Origin: Endozoicomonas sp. NE40
GTDB lineage: Bacteria > Pseudomonadota > Gammaproteobacteria > Pseudomonadales > Endozoicomonadaceae
Assembly (NCBI RefSeq): GCF_040549045.1
Contig: NZ_JBEWTB010000003.1
Span: 23,478 to 87,477, forward strand
Length of the DNA: 64,000 nucleotides
Reading direction: 5' to 3'
Shown here piece by piece: positions 51,154 to 58,139 of the stretch. The position numbers were made by a program, and so were the translations under genes. The notes below the pieces were generated by a model that searched no databases, was not told the DNA's origin, and worked only from the letters and a program-made list of their open reading frames with translations. Position 1 is the first letter of the stretch; the number at the start of each line of letters is the position of its first letter.

Positions 51154-51882
51154 TCAGGCTGCTTGCTTTGCCTGCCTTTTCTTAAAATCCCGTTTTTTTA
51201 AATCCAACGCATTCAATACCCGATATAGATTCTGGCGAGTCCATTTATATCGTCCTCTGGCTGTTGGTACGCCTGACTCATTCAGAGCATCAACTATGTC
51301 ATTAACCCGGAAGTCCGCCTTCAGATAACGCTCCAGTATCGGGCGTAGTGATGCCAGCCACTTACGGGAACGCTCCTGACACTTCTGCACCCCGGCATAG
51401 ACCTTTTTATTGTGTGTCCCCAGTGGTACGCCTTTTTGCTTAAGAACGTCCAGGGCGAAGATAGTACGCTTTGAGATTTGTTCGACTTCTTCCTCTGCCA
51501 CAACCGCCCTGATGTTGAATTCCAGCCGGGAGACGTTGGGCATTTCCATGATATACATCTGCACGCCAGAGTCCCGCACGCCGGTCAGAAAGTGGACGTT
51601 ACGGCCCAGACGATCCAGCTTGTAAACAATCAGTACCGCCCGGCCCTTGCCGTTCGGGTCAAGCTCTTTGGCAAGGTCCAGGGCGGCCAGTACTTGCGTC
51701 CTGAATTTGGTGCGGGAGCCCTTACCGGATTCGATGTCTACAAACTCCTGGTAAACCTCCCAGCCTTTTTCTTCACACAGGGCGGCCACTGCCCTTTGCT
51801 GGCCTTCCAGGCTAAGCCCTGACTCCTCCTGTTTTGAGGTACTGACCCGATAATAGGGTATGGCGTAAATGGGTTCACTCAT
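51154..51882 (-). CDS. Serine recombinase (resolvase type)
   Basis: A 242-residue protein from the ATG at 51882 (AAGGA 6 nt upstream). The catalytic segment IPYYRVSTSKQEESGLSLEGQQ holds R12 and nucleophile S14; LIVYKLDRLGRN carries the conserved arginines. The C-terminal helix-turn-helix is in RVNDIVDALNESGVPTARGRYKWTRQNLYRVLNAL. It probably resolves plasmid multimers, doing for this replicon what Cre does for P1. Fibre inversion is an alternative, but no inverted fibre segment is seen. Confidence 0.88.
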   Translation of the reverse strand: MSEPIYAIPYYRVSTSKQEESGLSLEGQQRAVAALCEEKGWEVYQEFVDIESGKGSRTKFRTQVLAALDLAKELDPNGKGRAVLIVYKLDRLGRNVHFLTGVRDSGVQMYIMEMPNVSRLEFNIRAVVAEEEVEQISKRTIFALDVLKQKGVPLGTHNKKVYAGVQKCQERSRKWLASLRPILERYLKADFRVNDIVDALNESGVPTARGRYKWTRQNLYRVLNALDLKKRDFKKRQAKQAA

Positions 51883-51979
51883 GGTCAATCCTTAAGGGCC
51901 ACCCGAAGGCGACCGTATTTCTCTCTCGGTTATGCGTCTAAGAGCATCAATAGGGGCTTGGCCTGCAAAACCGCTTTTA

Positions 51980-52125
51980 CGTTGAGTTTTCTCAAAACTC
52001 ATACAGATAGGCGGAATTGAGAAAATGCATTTGAGATGGGTTTTCGAGAACCTGAAGCCCAGTGTTTTCGGGGCTTAGGATGCAGTGAAAGACGCTATCT
52101 CAAACGTTGGGAATCGAGAAGTCAG
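51980..52125. promoter_or_regulatory. Candidate res site upstream of the resolvase
   Basis: TTGAGTTTTCTCAAAACTCA at 51982-52001 contains an 8-bp inverted repeat. It is followed by further TTGAGA/TCTCAA/CGAGAA half-sites around 52015-52060 and 52095-52122. A resolvase res site typically has several such subsites upstream of its gene. The 301-bp gap 51883-52183 has no convincing gene. Confidence 0.45.
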
Positions 52126-52183
52126 CATGAAAAATTCCCGTTATTTATACGACGATAACGACTTATTGGTTTTTCTTTGCAGA

Positions 52184-52549
52184 TCAGCAGGTTAGGGCGC
52201 TTTTCTGACGTGTTGGCCTTTTTGCAGGCCGAGGCCCCAATAAACTATGTCGGCTTTCCCACATGGCGTTGATAGCTTCAGCATCGGTTTCAAACCCTGT
52301 TTTGTGTATGAATGTACCGCTTTCAGGCATATCCTCATTCCTGATAAAGCTAATTACATACCCCCTAAATCCTGCATTGCCTATAGCTCTATCTTTATAA
52401 TAAAAAACACCCGCACAACCCATGGGTCTATGTTGCCGAACTTCTATCTTGAATACTCCATCGTCGTATTCTCCTAGATTGGACAAATCATCATTACCCA
52501 CGGCATTCAGAAGCTCTAATATCTTTTTATTCCTATATGTTTTATTCAC
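52184..52549 (-). CDS. Accessory protein, unknown
   Basis: A 121-residue protein with a GTG start. N-terminal helix (NKKILELLNAVGNDDLSNLGEYDDG), a beta-rich middle (FKIEVRQHRPMGCAGVFYYKDRAIGNAGFRGYVISFIRN) and a basic tail (RPAKRPTRQK). Not recognised. First of a run of small minus-strand genes that I regard as early accessory or counter-defence genes. Confidence 0.5.
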   Translation of the reverse strand: MNKTYRNKKILELLNAVGNDDLSNLGEYDDGVFKIEVRQHRPMGCAGVFYYKDRAIGNAGFRGYVISFIRNEDMPESGTFIHKTGFETDAEAINAMWESRHSLLGPRPAKRPTRQKSALTC

Positions 52550-52567
52550 TTCAGTTACTTCCTTAAT

Positions 52568-53011
52568 TTATGCAGCTGCGTCGGGTTGCTGGATAAACTG
52601 AATCGGGTTTTCAAGGGAGATAAACCCGGCGTTGAAAAAATTCCTTTCCGGGGTCAGCACGTCGTATCCGGCCAGTTCGGCAAAACCGGCTATATTGGTG
52701 GGTAGTTCTGCACTGTTCCGGAAGTGGCGGCGGCTCATCATCCGGCCACGGTGATAGGCACGCATCAGGTTGTTGGCTAACTCTGGATTGTCAGCGATGG
52801 TTTTGACGGTGAGTTCCTGCCCCTTTCTACGGACGGCAATGACCCTGCCGGTCGGGGACACGCACTCAACCTTGATGGAATGGGAAACAAAATCCCACAG
52901 CCAGTGGGGGGAACTTTCTGAAACGATCTTGTTGTTCTGGAGCACCAGTGATGCCCTCGGGTCGTTCAGTGAGTAGAAAACCTCGGAATAGTTCTTTTGA
53001 TTGGTCGTCAT
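52568..53011 (-). CDS. Accessory protein, unknown
   Basis: A 147-residue protein; AGGAG 9 nt before the ATG. Contains VFYSLNDPRASLVLQNNKIVSESSPHWLWDFVSHSIKVECVSPTGRVIAVRRKGQELTV and a basic RRHFRNSAELP. Family not recognised. It is preceded by the repeat-bearing region at 53.07-53.17 kb, which probably holds its control sites. Confidence 0.5.
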   Translation of the reverse strand: MTTNQKNYSEVFYSLNDPRASLVLQNNKIVSESSPHWLWDFVSHSIKVECVSPTGRVIAVRRKGQELTVKTIADNPELANNLMRAYHRGRMMSRRHFRNSAELPTNIAGFAELAGYDVLTPERNFFNAGFISLENPIQFIQQPDAAA

Positions 53012-53067
53012 CTGACCATTCTCCTATTTAGTGTCGCTTTTTGGGTGTGATTGGACGAATAACGCCC

Positions 53068-53167
53068 AATGTCACAAACAAACATTGCTCGGCAAAGCAA
53101 ATGTCACAAACAGACTGTACCACGCTTAGGTAAATGTCACAACTAAACACCCGTTTACTTGTGACAT
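53068..53167. repeat. TGTCACAA repeats, possible operator or Rep-binding cluster
   Basis: AATGTCACAA at 53068, 53100 and 53133 as direct repeats (about three helical turns apart), then TTGTGACAT inverted at 53159-53167. The core ATGTCAC is shared with the origin iterons. The gap 53012-53394 has no gene; 53170-53330 is very AT-rich. Confidence 0.6.
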
Positions 53168-53334
53168 AACGAAACTAAAAACCTATTAGATATCTCAATA
53201 TGTCAATATAAAACCAGTAATTTCATATAATGAATATTTTATATAACTAATAATTATATATTTTGTAATTTGTAATACAGATTACAAAAATACAAACGCA
53301 ATTAAGAATCAATGATTTTTAAGGTCAAAAAAAA

Positions 53335-53378
53335 CCGCCCTGAAAAGGCGGCTTTAATGAACGGGCGGCAAAACGCCC
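53335..53378 (-). terminator. Tandem terminators after the 89-residue gene
   Basis: CCGCC (53335-53339) with GGCGG (53347-53351) on the minus strand is followed by eight T. A second small hairpin, GGGCG with CGCCC (53363-53367, 53374-53378), precedes it. They end the transcript of the four small genes 54394-53395. Confidence 0.75.
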
Positions 53379-53394
53379 ATTCCCCTCGAAAAGT

Positions 53395-53664
53395 TCACGC
53401 TGTACTGTTTGCTTTGAGCTGATCCTCTGACGTGTACCGGTAGCCATGTTTTTTCAGCAATCGCTCTATATCTATTTCATTGGGAGACTCAGCAACAAAA
53501 TCGCCGTAGTAGTAGGTGGCGCCCAACTTGTGCATCAGCTCTTTCATATCATCGATGTAGTTGGCTGCTTCAGCTAACTGAACTGACAAGTGATTAGCCA
53601 CGCTATCGTCCTCAACAACCAGGTAAACGCAGTTGGCTGCTTTTCGTAATTCTTTTGTGTTCAT
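53395..53664 (-). CDS. Small accessory protein, unknown
   Basis: An 89-residue helical protein (ELRKAANCVYLVVEDDSVANHLSVQLAEAANYIDDMKELMHKLG). Its ATG overlaps the stop of the preceding gene (ATGA). Not recognised. Last gene before the tandem terminators. Confidence 0.5.
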   Translation of the reverse strand: MNTKELRKAANCVYLVVEDDSVANHLSVQLAEAANYIDDMKELMHKLGATYYYGDFVAESPNEIDIERLLKKHGYRYTSEDQLKANSTA

Positions 53665-54098
53665 TCAGATTTCTCTTTTCCTGCTAACTCATGCCTGATA
53701 CTGGCTACCCAGTCGTCAGTAATCTTTGCGGCGCCCAATAGTTCGATATAGTTGGTGTAGTCGCCATACCATTTTTTCATCAGCTTTGCGTTCTTGCGCA
53801 TTAACTCAGCCTGTTGTGCCAGGCCATAAAGGAGCATCATCTTTTCGTGTCGGGTTCGGTGCTCTTCCAACCCTTCCTTACAGTAAGAGCAGTACCACGT
53901 ACCATGGTTAGGCGCTGCGGGGTCTTCAATGAAGGTATCCGGCCACTCTTCTCTCGGATAAAACCGTGTAGCGCCAATCCATTCATCCAGATCAAACTTA
54001 CTGGGGTCTTTCTGTTTTGAATCGTGGGTATGTGGCGCAAGTCCATACTGAGGTAAGCAAGGATCGCCGTCAGGATCGGTGCAATGTTCACATGCCAT
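53661..54098 (-). CDS. Small Cys-rich accessory protein, unknown
   Basis: A 145-residue protein. CEHC at the N-terminus and WYCSYCKEG in the middle could together bind zinc. The C-terminal half is helical with aromatic residues (KLMKKWYGDYTNYIELLGAAKITDDWVASI). No family recognised. Member of the accessory operon. Confidence 0.5.
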   Translation of the reverse strand: MACEHCTDPDGDPCLPQYGLAPHTHDSKQKDPSKFDLDEWIGATRFYPREEWPDTFIEDPAAPNHGTWYCSYCKEGLEEHRTRHEKMMLLYGLAQQAELMRKNAKLMKKWYGDYTNYIELLGAAKITDDWVASIRHELAGKEKSE

Positions 54099-54103
54099 AT
54101 CGA

Positions 54104-54394
54104 TTAGCCTTTATTCAGTAAATCCAATAGCCCAGTATCGCAACGACCTAAATAGAACTTACTTTCTTTAGCCCAGAGTTCACCGCTTTTCAGCATTACT
54201 GTTAAGCTGGTTTTGTCATAGCCGCCTGTAACACCTGCGCTTGCGGGTTCAATCATCTTATCCAAAGTGGACACATCAACCTTTTTCTCTATGTCGTAAT
54301 TTTCATCACAACCAAGGGCATTGTTTATATATTCGCTTTCAGACCAGTGAACGATGATTTCTTTGATGTCATCCAGGCTTTTAACTTGATTCAT
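54104..54394 (-). CDS. Small accessory protein, unknown
   Basis: A 96-residue protein from the ATG at 54394 (AAGG 6 nt upstream). MNQVKSLDDIKEIIVHWSESEYINNALG, then a Gly-rich stretch AGVTGGYDKTSLTVML. Not recognised. Second gene after the Acb2-like one. Confidence 0.5.
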   Translation of the reverse strand: MNQVKSLDDIKEIIVHWSESEYINNALGCDENYDIEKKVDVSTLDKMIEPASAGVTGGYDKTSLTVMLKSGELWAKESKFYLGRCDTGLLDLLNKG

Positions 54395-54459
54395 TTGCAA
54401 CCTTTTGAACTCTCTTGCCCAGCCAGTTCATTACTGACGTAGCCATACTGCTCGCCGAG

Positions 54460-54735
54460 TTAAAACGAATCCGGTAAGGCAACCGCACGAACAAACCACA
54501 TAGTACCCTGCTGGAGATTGGTTTTAGCCAGAGCAAGGCATCGTCTTGATTCCTGTATTTGTTCTTCAGTTAGCCCGTCAGTCGGAGCGAAACGCTGCTG
54601 ACTCTCACGTAAAGCACCTACCTGGTTAAGCAACTCTTGTGTTTCTTCAGCGTGGGCCTTGATCTTATTCATCAGGTCAATTTCTTTTTGACTAAGGTCA
54701 CGGTAGCCTTTGATTTTCGTGTGTTGGTCTTTCAT
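54460..54735 (-). CDS. acb2: Acb2-like anti-CBASS protein
   Basis: A 91-residue helical protein: IKGYRDLSQKEIDLMNKIKAHAEETQELLNQV at the N-terminus and LALAKTNLQQGTMWFVRAVALPDSF at the C-terminus. The pattern 'I.GYR.LS..E..LMN.IK...' plus 'A.T.LQ.G.M...RAVA.P..F' is what I know from phage Acb2 proteins, which form hexamers and sponge cyclic di- and trinucleotides, blocking CBASS effectors. I use the ATG at 54735 with AAGGG 8 nt upstream. It heads the accessory operon, a fitting early position. Identified by pattern memory, not search. Confidence 0.75.
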   Translation of the reverse strand: MKDQHTKIKGYRDLSQKEIDLMNKIKAHAEETQELLNQVGALRESQQRFAPTDGLTEEQIQESRRCLALAKTNLQQGTMWFVRAVALPDSF

Positions 54736-54789
54736 TGTGTAAGCCCTTGTATGGCAGTCGTTTAAGGAGTGTTTTTGAGGCAAAAAAAA

Positions 54790-54828
54790 CCGCCGTGTAT
54801 GTGGGGGAAGGAGGAATCCACACGGCGG
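54790..54828 (-). terminator. Strong terminator between the HicB-like gene and the Acb2-like operon
   Basis: CCGCCGTGT (54790-54798) with ACACGGCGG (54820-54828), 9 bp, followed on the minus strand by eight T (54782-54789). It stops transcription coming from the HicB-like gene. Confidence 0.8.
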
Positions 54829-55095
54829 GGGAATAAAGTTAAAAACTCAGCAAACCAACTACGTCGCCCGGAACAAACGCTTTATGCTGAGGGAAGGGTA
54901 TATAAAGGAGTCATGCCCCGAACGACGCACGACCATTAGGCAACAGTTTTTTCAGTCCGAACAGGAAAAAAACTTTTTAGGCTCTTGCTGGAGCAACTTT
55001 TCGTTCCATTGGGCATTTGGCACTTTATTTTGTGTGCGCAAAACTCCCCCTGTTAACTTGGAAGTGGTTTCGAGACATATCCGACCAAACGACCA
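54829..55095. other. Intergenic region, no convincing gene
   Basis: An 85-codon plus-strand frame begins at 54884 but overlaps the HicB-like gene and lacks family features. A box like the late AT boxes lies on the plus strand (54966-54980, AAAAAAACTTTTTAGGC) without a gene at the usual distance. AAGGAG followed closely by ATG at 54914-54925 would give only an eight-residue peptide. Confidence 0.5.
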
Positions 55096-55452
55096 CTACA
55101 GCATACCCTTTGCTTTCAGCCACTCCCCGACCTCAGCATGAGAGAAAGTTTTCTCTTCTCCTGATTCGATACGGGTCTGGGCTTCCATAGACTGCTGATA
55201 CAGAGCTGCCTTCGCTGCCATAGGTGCTGAGGGTGCGACCATATAGATATTATCAGCCTCTATATCTTGCGGTGCTGGTAGGGGCTCCCCTTCCAGCATG
55301 GTCGCCGCTATCAACTCGTCCAGGCAGTCTACTGCTTCACACAAAGCCTGTTGCAGGGTTTTCCCTTCTGTCGCACCCCAGCCAAAGCAAGGAAACTTAA
55401 CCAGGTAGCTGTTTTCGCATCTGGTAATGTAAGCAGGATATTGAAGTTTCAT
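55096..55452 (-). CDS. HicB-like protein without HicA partner
   Basis: A 118-residue protein. YPAYITRCENSYLVKFPCFGWGATEGKTLQQALCEAVDCLDELIAATMLEGEPLPAP is the partially degraded RNase-H fold of HicB ('Y.V.FPD..G..T.G.T..EAL..A...L......G...P.P'). K..LY follows. The C-terminus (FSHAEVGEWLKAKGML) is short. No hicA gene lies on either side, so this is an orphan antitoxin, possibly an anti-toxin-antitoxin decoy or a regulator. GGAGG is 5 nt before the ATG. Confidence 0.7.
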   Translation of the reverse strand: MKLQYPAYITRCENSYLVKFPCFGWGATEGKTLQQALCEAVDCLDELIAATMLEGEPLPAPQDIEADNIYMVAPSAPMAAKAALYQQSMEAQTRIESGEEKTFSHAEVGEWLKAKGML

Positions 55453-55557
55453 TTTTTCCTCCGTTCTTCATCCAACTACCCTACCACGGCCTAAAAAATA
55501 ATTTAAAACACCATTTTCAGGCGCTCTGCAACAGTCCCCGCTTTTACGGGGACTCCC

Positions 55558-56295
55558 ATGACGCAACTGATACACGGCGACTGTCTGGAAAAGATGGCCA
55601 CCCTGCCCGATGGCTCTGTAGACCTTATTCTGGCTGACCCGCCCTACGGCACGACTCAGTGTAAATGGGATGTCGTTATCCCGCTGGAACCGATGTGGGA
55701 ACAGCTGAAACGGATCATCAAACCCAATGGCGCCATTGTCATGACCGCTGCGCAGCCATTTACCACTATCCTGATCGCCTCCAACATGAAAATGTTCAAG
55801 TACCATTGGGTGTGGGACAAGAAAGCTGTAACCGGCTTCCTGAATGCCAAAAAGCAACCTTTACGCAGGGTGGAGGACGTTTGCGTTTTCTATAGTAAGC
55901 AGGTGTCCTATAACCCGATCATGACGGTCAGGGGCAAGCCCAAAAAGAAAGTAACCAGCGGCCAGAGTAGTGTTTATGGCAACTTCAGCCGTAAAGAGGC
56001 TTTTAATAATGTGTATTACCCGACGCAGATCATTGAGGCGACAAGTAGCAACATGCACATACACGACGGTCGTTGGCATCCTACCCAGAAGCCTGTCGCC
56101 CTGATGGAGTACCTGATTAAGACGTACACCAGTGAAGGAGAAACGGTGCTGGACTTCTGTATGGGCTCAGGCACGACTGGTGTCGCTGCTGTCCAGACTG
56201 GAAGGCACTTTATCGGCATTGAAAGGGATGGTGACTATTTTGGTATCGCCCGGGAGCGGATCAGCCAGGCGAGCGTAACAGCTGAGGCGGGTTGA
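55558..56295 (+). CDS. Orphan DNA methyltransferase, beta-class (N6-adenine or N4-cytosine)
   Basis: A 245-residue protein. The catalytic motif DPPY (27-30, LADPPYGTTQCKWD) comes first and the AdoMet motif FCMGSGTTG (200-208) near the end, the beta-class order. HPTQKPV (174-180) is the usual pre-motif. DPPY favours N6-adenine methylation. There is no restriction enzyme next to it, so it probably protects phage DNA or modulates regulation. One of few plus-strand genes here; only a weak SD precedes the ATG. Confidence 0.88.
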   Translation: MTQLIHGDCLEKMATLPDGSVDLILADPPYGTTQCKWDVVIPLEPMWEQLKRIIKPNGAIVMTAAQPFTTILIASNMKMFKYHWVWDKKAVTGFLNAKKQPLRRVEDVCVFYSKQVSYNPIMTVRGKPKKKVTSGQSSVYGNFSRKEAFNNVYYPTQIIEATSSNMHIHDGRWHPTQKPVALMEYLIKTYTSEGETVLDFCMGSGTTGVAAVQTGRHFIGIERDGDYFGIARERISQASVTAEAG

Positions 56296-56332
56296 TGGAT
56301 TCTTGTACGGCTCAGCTACCTGACACTAAATA

Positions 56333-56356
56333 ATACCAGTAGTAAAATACTGGTAT
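56333..56356. promoter_or_regulatory. Inverted repeat downstream of the methyltransferase
   Basis: ATACCAGTA (56333-56341) and TACTGGTAT (56348-56356), a perfect 9-bp inverted repeat with a 6-nt spacer. Shorter TACTACTACCGGTAG-type repeats follow. Possibly a protein-binding site or a weak terminator. Confidence 0.4.
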
Positions 56357-56398
56357 CAAATGATACTACTACCGGTAGTTTATCTTACCGGATGGAAT

Positions 56399-56440
56399 GG
56401 TGCAACCGGTTTCAGATACCCAACCGATACCGGCTGCACC
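56399..56440. terminator. Hairpin between convergent genes
   Basis: GGTGCA-A-CCGGT (from 56399) pairs with ACCGG-C-TGCACC (to 56440), with one A-C mismatch. It separates the plus-strand methyltransferase from the minus-strand AP2-like gene. T-runs are lacking apart from TTTTGG on the minus-strand side. Confidence 0.5.
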
Positions 56441-56447
56441 AAAACCG

Positions 56448-56864
56448 TCAGGCACTCGCCTGCAGTCCGGCCATCATTTCCCGGCACGCTATCGCCAGTG
56501 ACAAAGCCCGGTTGCCATAAGTGACAAACGAATAATCCCGGGTGCGCTGGCGGCGACGACCATGGTGGTCTTCCATCCAGCTGGCCCGCCAGCCCGCTGC
56601 CTCACCCTTGCGGTTCTTGAACGGGCAGACCCCGACAATGCCCGAGGCACTGCGCACCGTTGGGCGGGTGCGGGGCTTGAACCGCCCTAACCGCTGCAAT
56701 TCAGGCAGTGACAGTTCATACTGTCGTGCGGCCAGATACGCCTTATACAGACTGCCATGCTCTCTGGCACTGAAATAGGTCTGCTTGCCGTGGCGGCCAC
56801 CTTCCCAGACCCGGACACATTGGGCCTGGTGGTTAATGCTCAGACGGGGCTCTAACTCACTCAT
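56448..56864 (-). CDS. AP2-like DNA-binding protein
   Basis: A 138-residue protein. SGIVGVCPFKNRKGEAAGWRASWM...RRQRTRDYSFVTYGNRALSLAIACREMM fits the AP2/ERF DNA-binding fold ('G..GV.......W.A.......R.FS...YG...A...A...R'). Phage AP2 proteins are often homing-endonuclease remnants or regulators. The N-terminus (QAQCVRVWEGGRHGKQTYFSAREHGSLYKAYLAARQYE) may be a second, degenerate copy. Start overlaps the upstream stop as TGATG. Confidence 0.62.
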   Translation of the reverse strand: MSELEPRLSINHQAQCVRVWEGGRHGKQTYFSAREHGSLYKAYLAARQYELSLPELQRLGRFKPRTRPTVRSASGIVGVCPFKNRKGEAAGWRASWMEDHHGRRRQRTRDYSFVTYGNRALSLAIACREMMAGLQASA

Positions 56865-57175
56865 CAGCTCAACCTGATATTCAACGTCGGTTGCCAGCGT
56901 AGTGGCTGGGCGGCGTAGGGATTAAACGGGCGGCGGTTGTCGTTTTCTTCCTGGTCCGGTTCCGGTTCGGCCGGCGCAGTGACCTCGGCGCCCATGCCGT
57001 CTAATAAGTCGATCAGCTTCACCATGGCCTGATCACTCAGAAAAGCGGTGTTCTCCGGCATGTGCTTTTCAGCAATGATCTTGATCCCGGCAATTTCAAT
57101 CCGGCGAAAACGGGGCTCCGGCTGCTCCGGCAAACCCTCACGCAGTTGCCGGACAAATTCCAGTGTGTCAGTCAT
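56864..57175 (-). CDS. Small accessory protein, unknown
   Basis: A 103-residue protein from the ATG at 57175, which overlaps the preceding stop. DTLEFVRQLREGLPEQPEPRFRRIEIAGIKIIAEKHMPENTAFLSDQAMVKLIDLLDGMG, then an acidic Pro-rich linker. Not recognised. The SD is about 10 nt away. Confidence 0.45.
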   Translation of the reverse strand: MTDTLEFVRQLREGLPEQPEPRFRRIEIAGIKIIAEKHMPENTAFLSDQAMVKLIDLLDGMGAEVTAPAEPEPDQEENDNRRPFNPYAAQPLRWQPTLNIRLS

Positions 57176-57395
57176 CGGTATCCAGCTCCCGGGAACAACG
57201 GTCAAGGGCATCCAGGTAAGCGGCGGTGTCCTCGCCCTGAATCACCACCACGGCAGCAACGGGCTGCTTTTCACTGCCGTCCTGATCCTTGTAAGCGGCC
57301 ACGGACAGCGTTCCCACGCCTTCATCCAGCATTGTTCCCACCACCTCACTGAGGGGCTGCGAACCCTTCAGGCTCAGCAAGCATTCAAGACTCAT
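57168..57395 (-). CDS. Small accessory protein, unknown
   Basis: A 75-residue protein from the ATG at 57395 (AGGAG 7 nt upstream). MSLECLLSLKGSQPLSEVVGTMLDEGVGTLSVAAYKDQDG, ending in an acidic helix. Not recognised. Overlaps both neighbours by a few bases, so it is co-translated. Confidence 0.5.
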   Translation of the reverse strand: MSLECLLSLKGSQPLSEVVGTMLDEGVGTLSVAAYKDQDGSEKQPVAAVVVIQGEDTAAYLDALDRCSRELDTDD

Positions 57396-57600
57396 GCTCT
57401 GACTCCTTATGCTCTTCCGGCGCATACTCGTCCAGCAACGCATGAAAGCGGCTGTTAAATTCCGAATAACGCTCTTCGTCGGTACTGCGCAGGCGGCACA
57501 TCGTCTTGATCAGCTCATTGACGTTGAGCATCAGCACGCATTCGGAGACTGTGCCTTTAAAGCCGTTCAGTTCTTGGTGGTTAATTAATGTGGGCATCAT
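57385..57600 (-). CDS. Small accessory protein, unknown
   Basis: About 70 residues (MMPTLINHQELNGFKGTVSECVLMLNVNELIKTMCRLRSTDEERYSEFNSRFHALLDEY). Two ATG codons in a row begin it. No good SD, so the start is uncertain. Helical, unknown; part of the same string of overlapping genes. Confidence 0.45.
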   Translation of the reverse strand: MMPTLINHQELNGFKGTVSECVLMLNVNELIKTMCRLRSTDEERYSEFNSRFHALLDEYAPEEHKESEHES

Positions 57601-57747
57601 TAAGTCAGGATAAAGGGGAAAACAGGGGAAGCCGCCACCGGCTGAATGACGGTGACGGTATGAGCGGTTGGCAAACACTCATGGGGTTATTTTGGCAAAA
57701 AACCGACAGAGCGCAATGCGAGCAATAGCGTATTGCGGCAACGGCTT

Positions 57748-58131
57748 CTAGCAGAACACACAGAACTTGTCGGGCGGTATGTAAAGCGACACCTCGCCGG
57801 TTTCCGGGCAGATAATCTCCTGGGGCGTGCGGTCATACACACTGTTGTATTTTTTCAGCTTGCCCGGATCGCTGAATACCTGCTCATAGGTTCCCAGTAC
57901 TTCCAGGTGTTCCAGACTGGCGAGCGTGTCACGGCACTGCTGACCCACCAGCCGTACCAGTGCCAGGGTTTTATCAGCGCCCTTGCCGAGTTTTTTCAGT
58001 ACCGGGGTCTTGGTCAGGGACAGCTCCGGCTTGCCTTCTTCGTCAACGTGGTCATGAACGGTTAATTCGATGCGGAACGTGTCCAGATCGGGGCAGAAGG
58101 TTACAACGTCTTCGTACATTACAGAGTCCAT
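57748..58131 (-). CDS. Protein downstream of the second fibre, unknown
   Basis: A 127-residue protein. DVVTFCPDLDTFRIELTVHDHVDEEGKPELSLTKTPVLKKLGKGADKTLALVRLVGQQCRDTLASLEHLEVLGTYEQVFSDP, ending with FCVFC. Follows the second LP.LP-type fibre by 8 nt, so it could be its chaperone. Not recognised as a known family. Confidence 0.45.
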   Translation of the reverse strand: MDSVMYEDVVTFCPDLDTFRIELTVHDHVDEEGKPELSLTKTPVLKKLGKGADKTLALVRLVGQQCRDTLASLEHLEVLGTYEQVFSDPGKLKKYNSVYDRTPQEIICPETGEVSLYIPPDKFCVFC

Positions 58132-58139
58132 GGTGAGGG

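Noticed and set aside
51154..51882. Fibre-inverting DNA invertase
   Set aside because: Sequence is of the serine recombinase family, but no inverted repeats flank any fibre segment, and its place next to kfrA and rep suits multimer resolution.
54884..55141. 85-codon plus-strand frame
   Set aside because: Overlaps the HicB-like gene, lacks an SD and has no recognisable features.
55468..55857. 129-codon minus-strand frame
   Set aside because: Lies opposite the methyltransferase, whose motifs are clear; a shadow.
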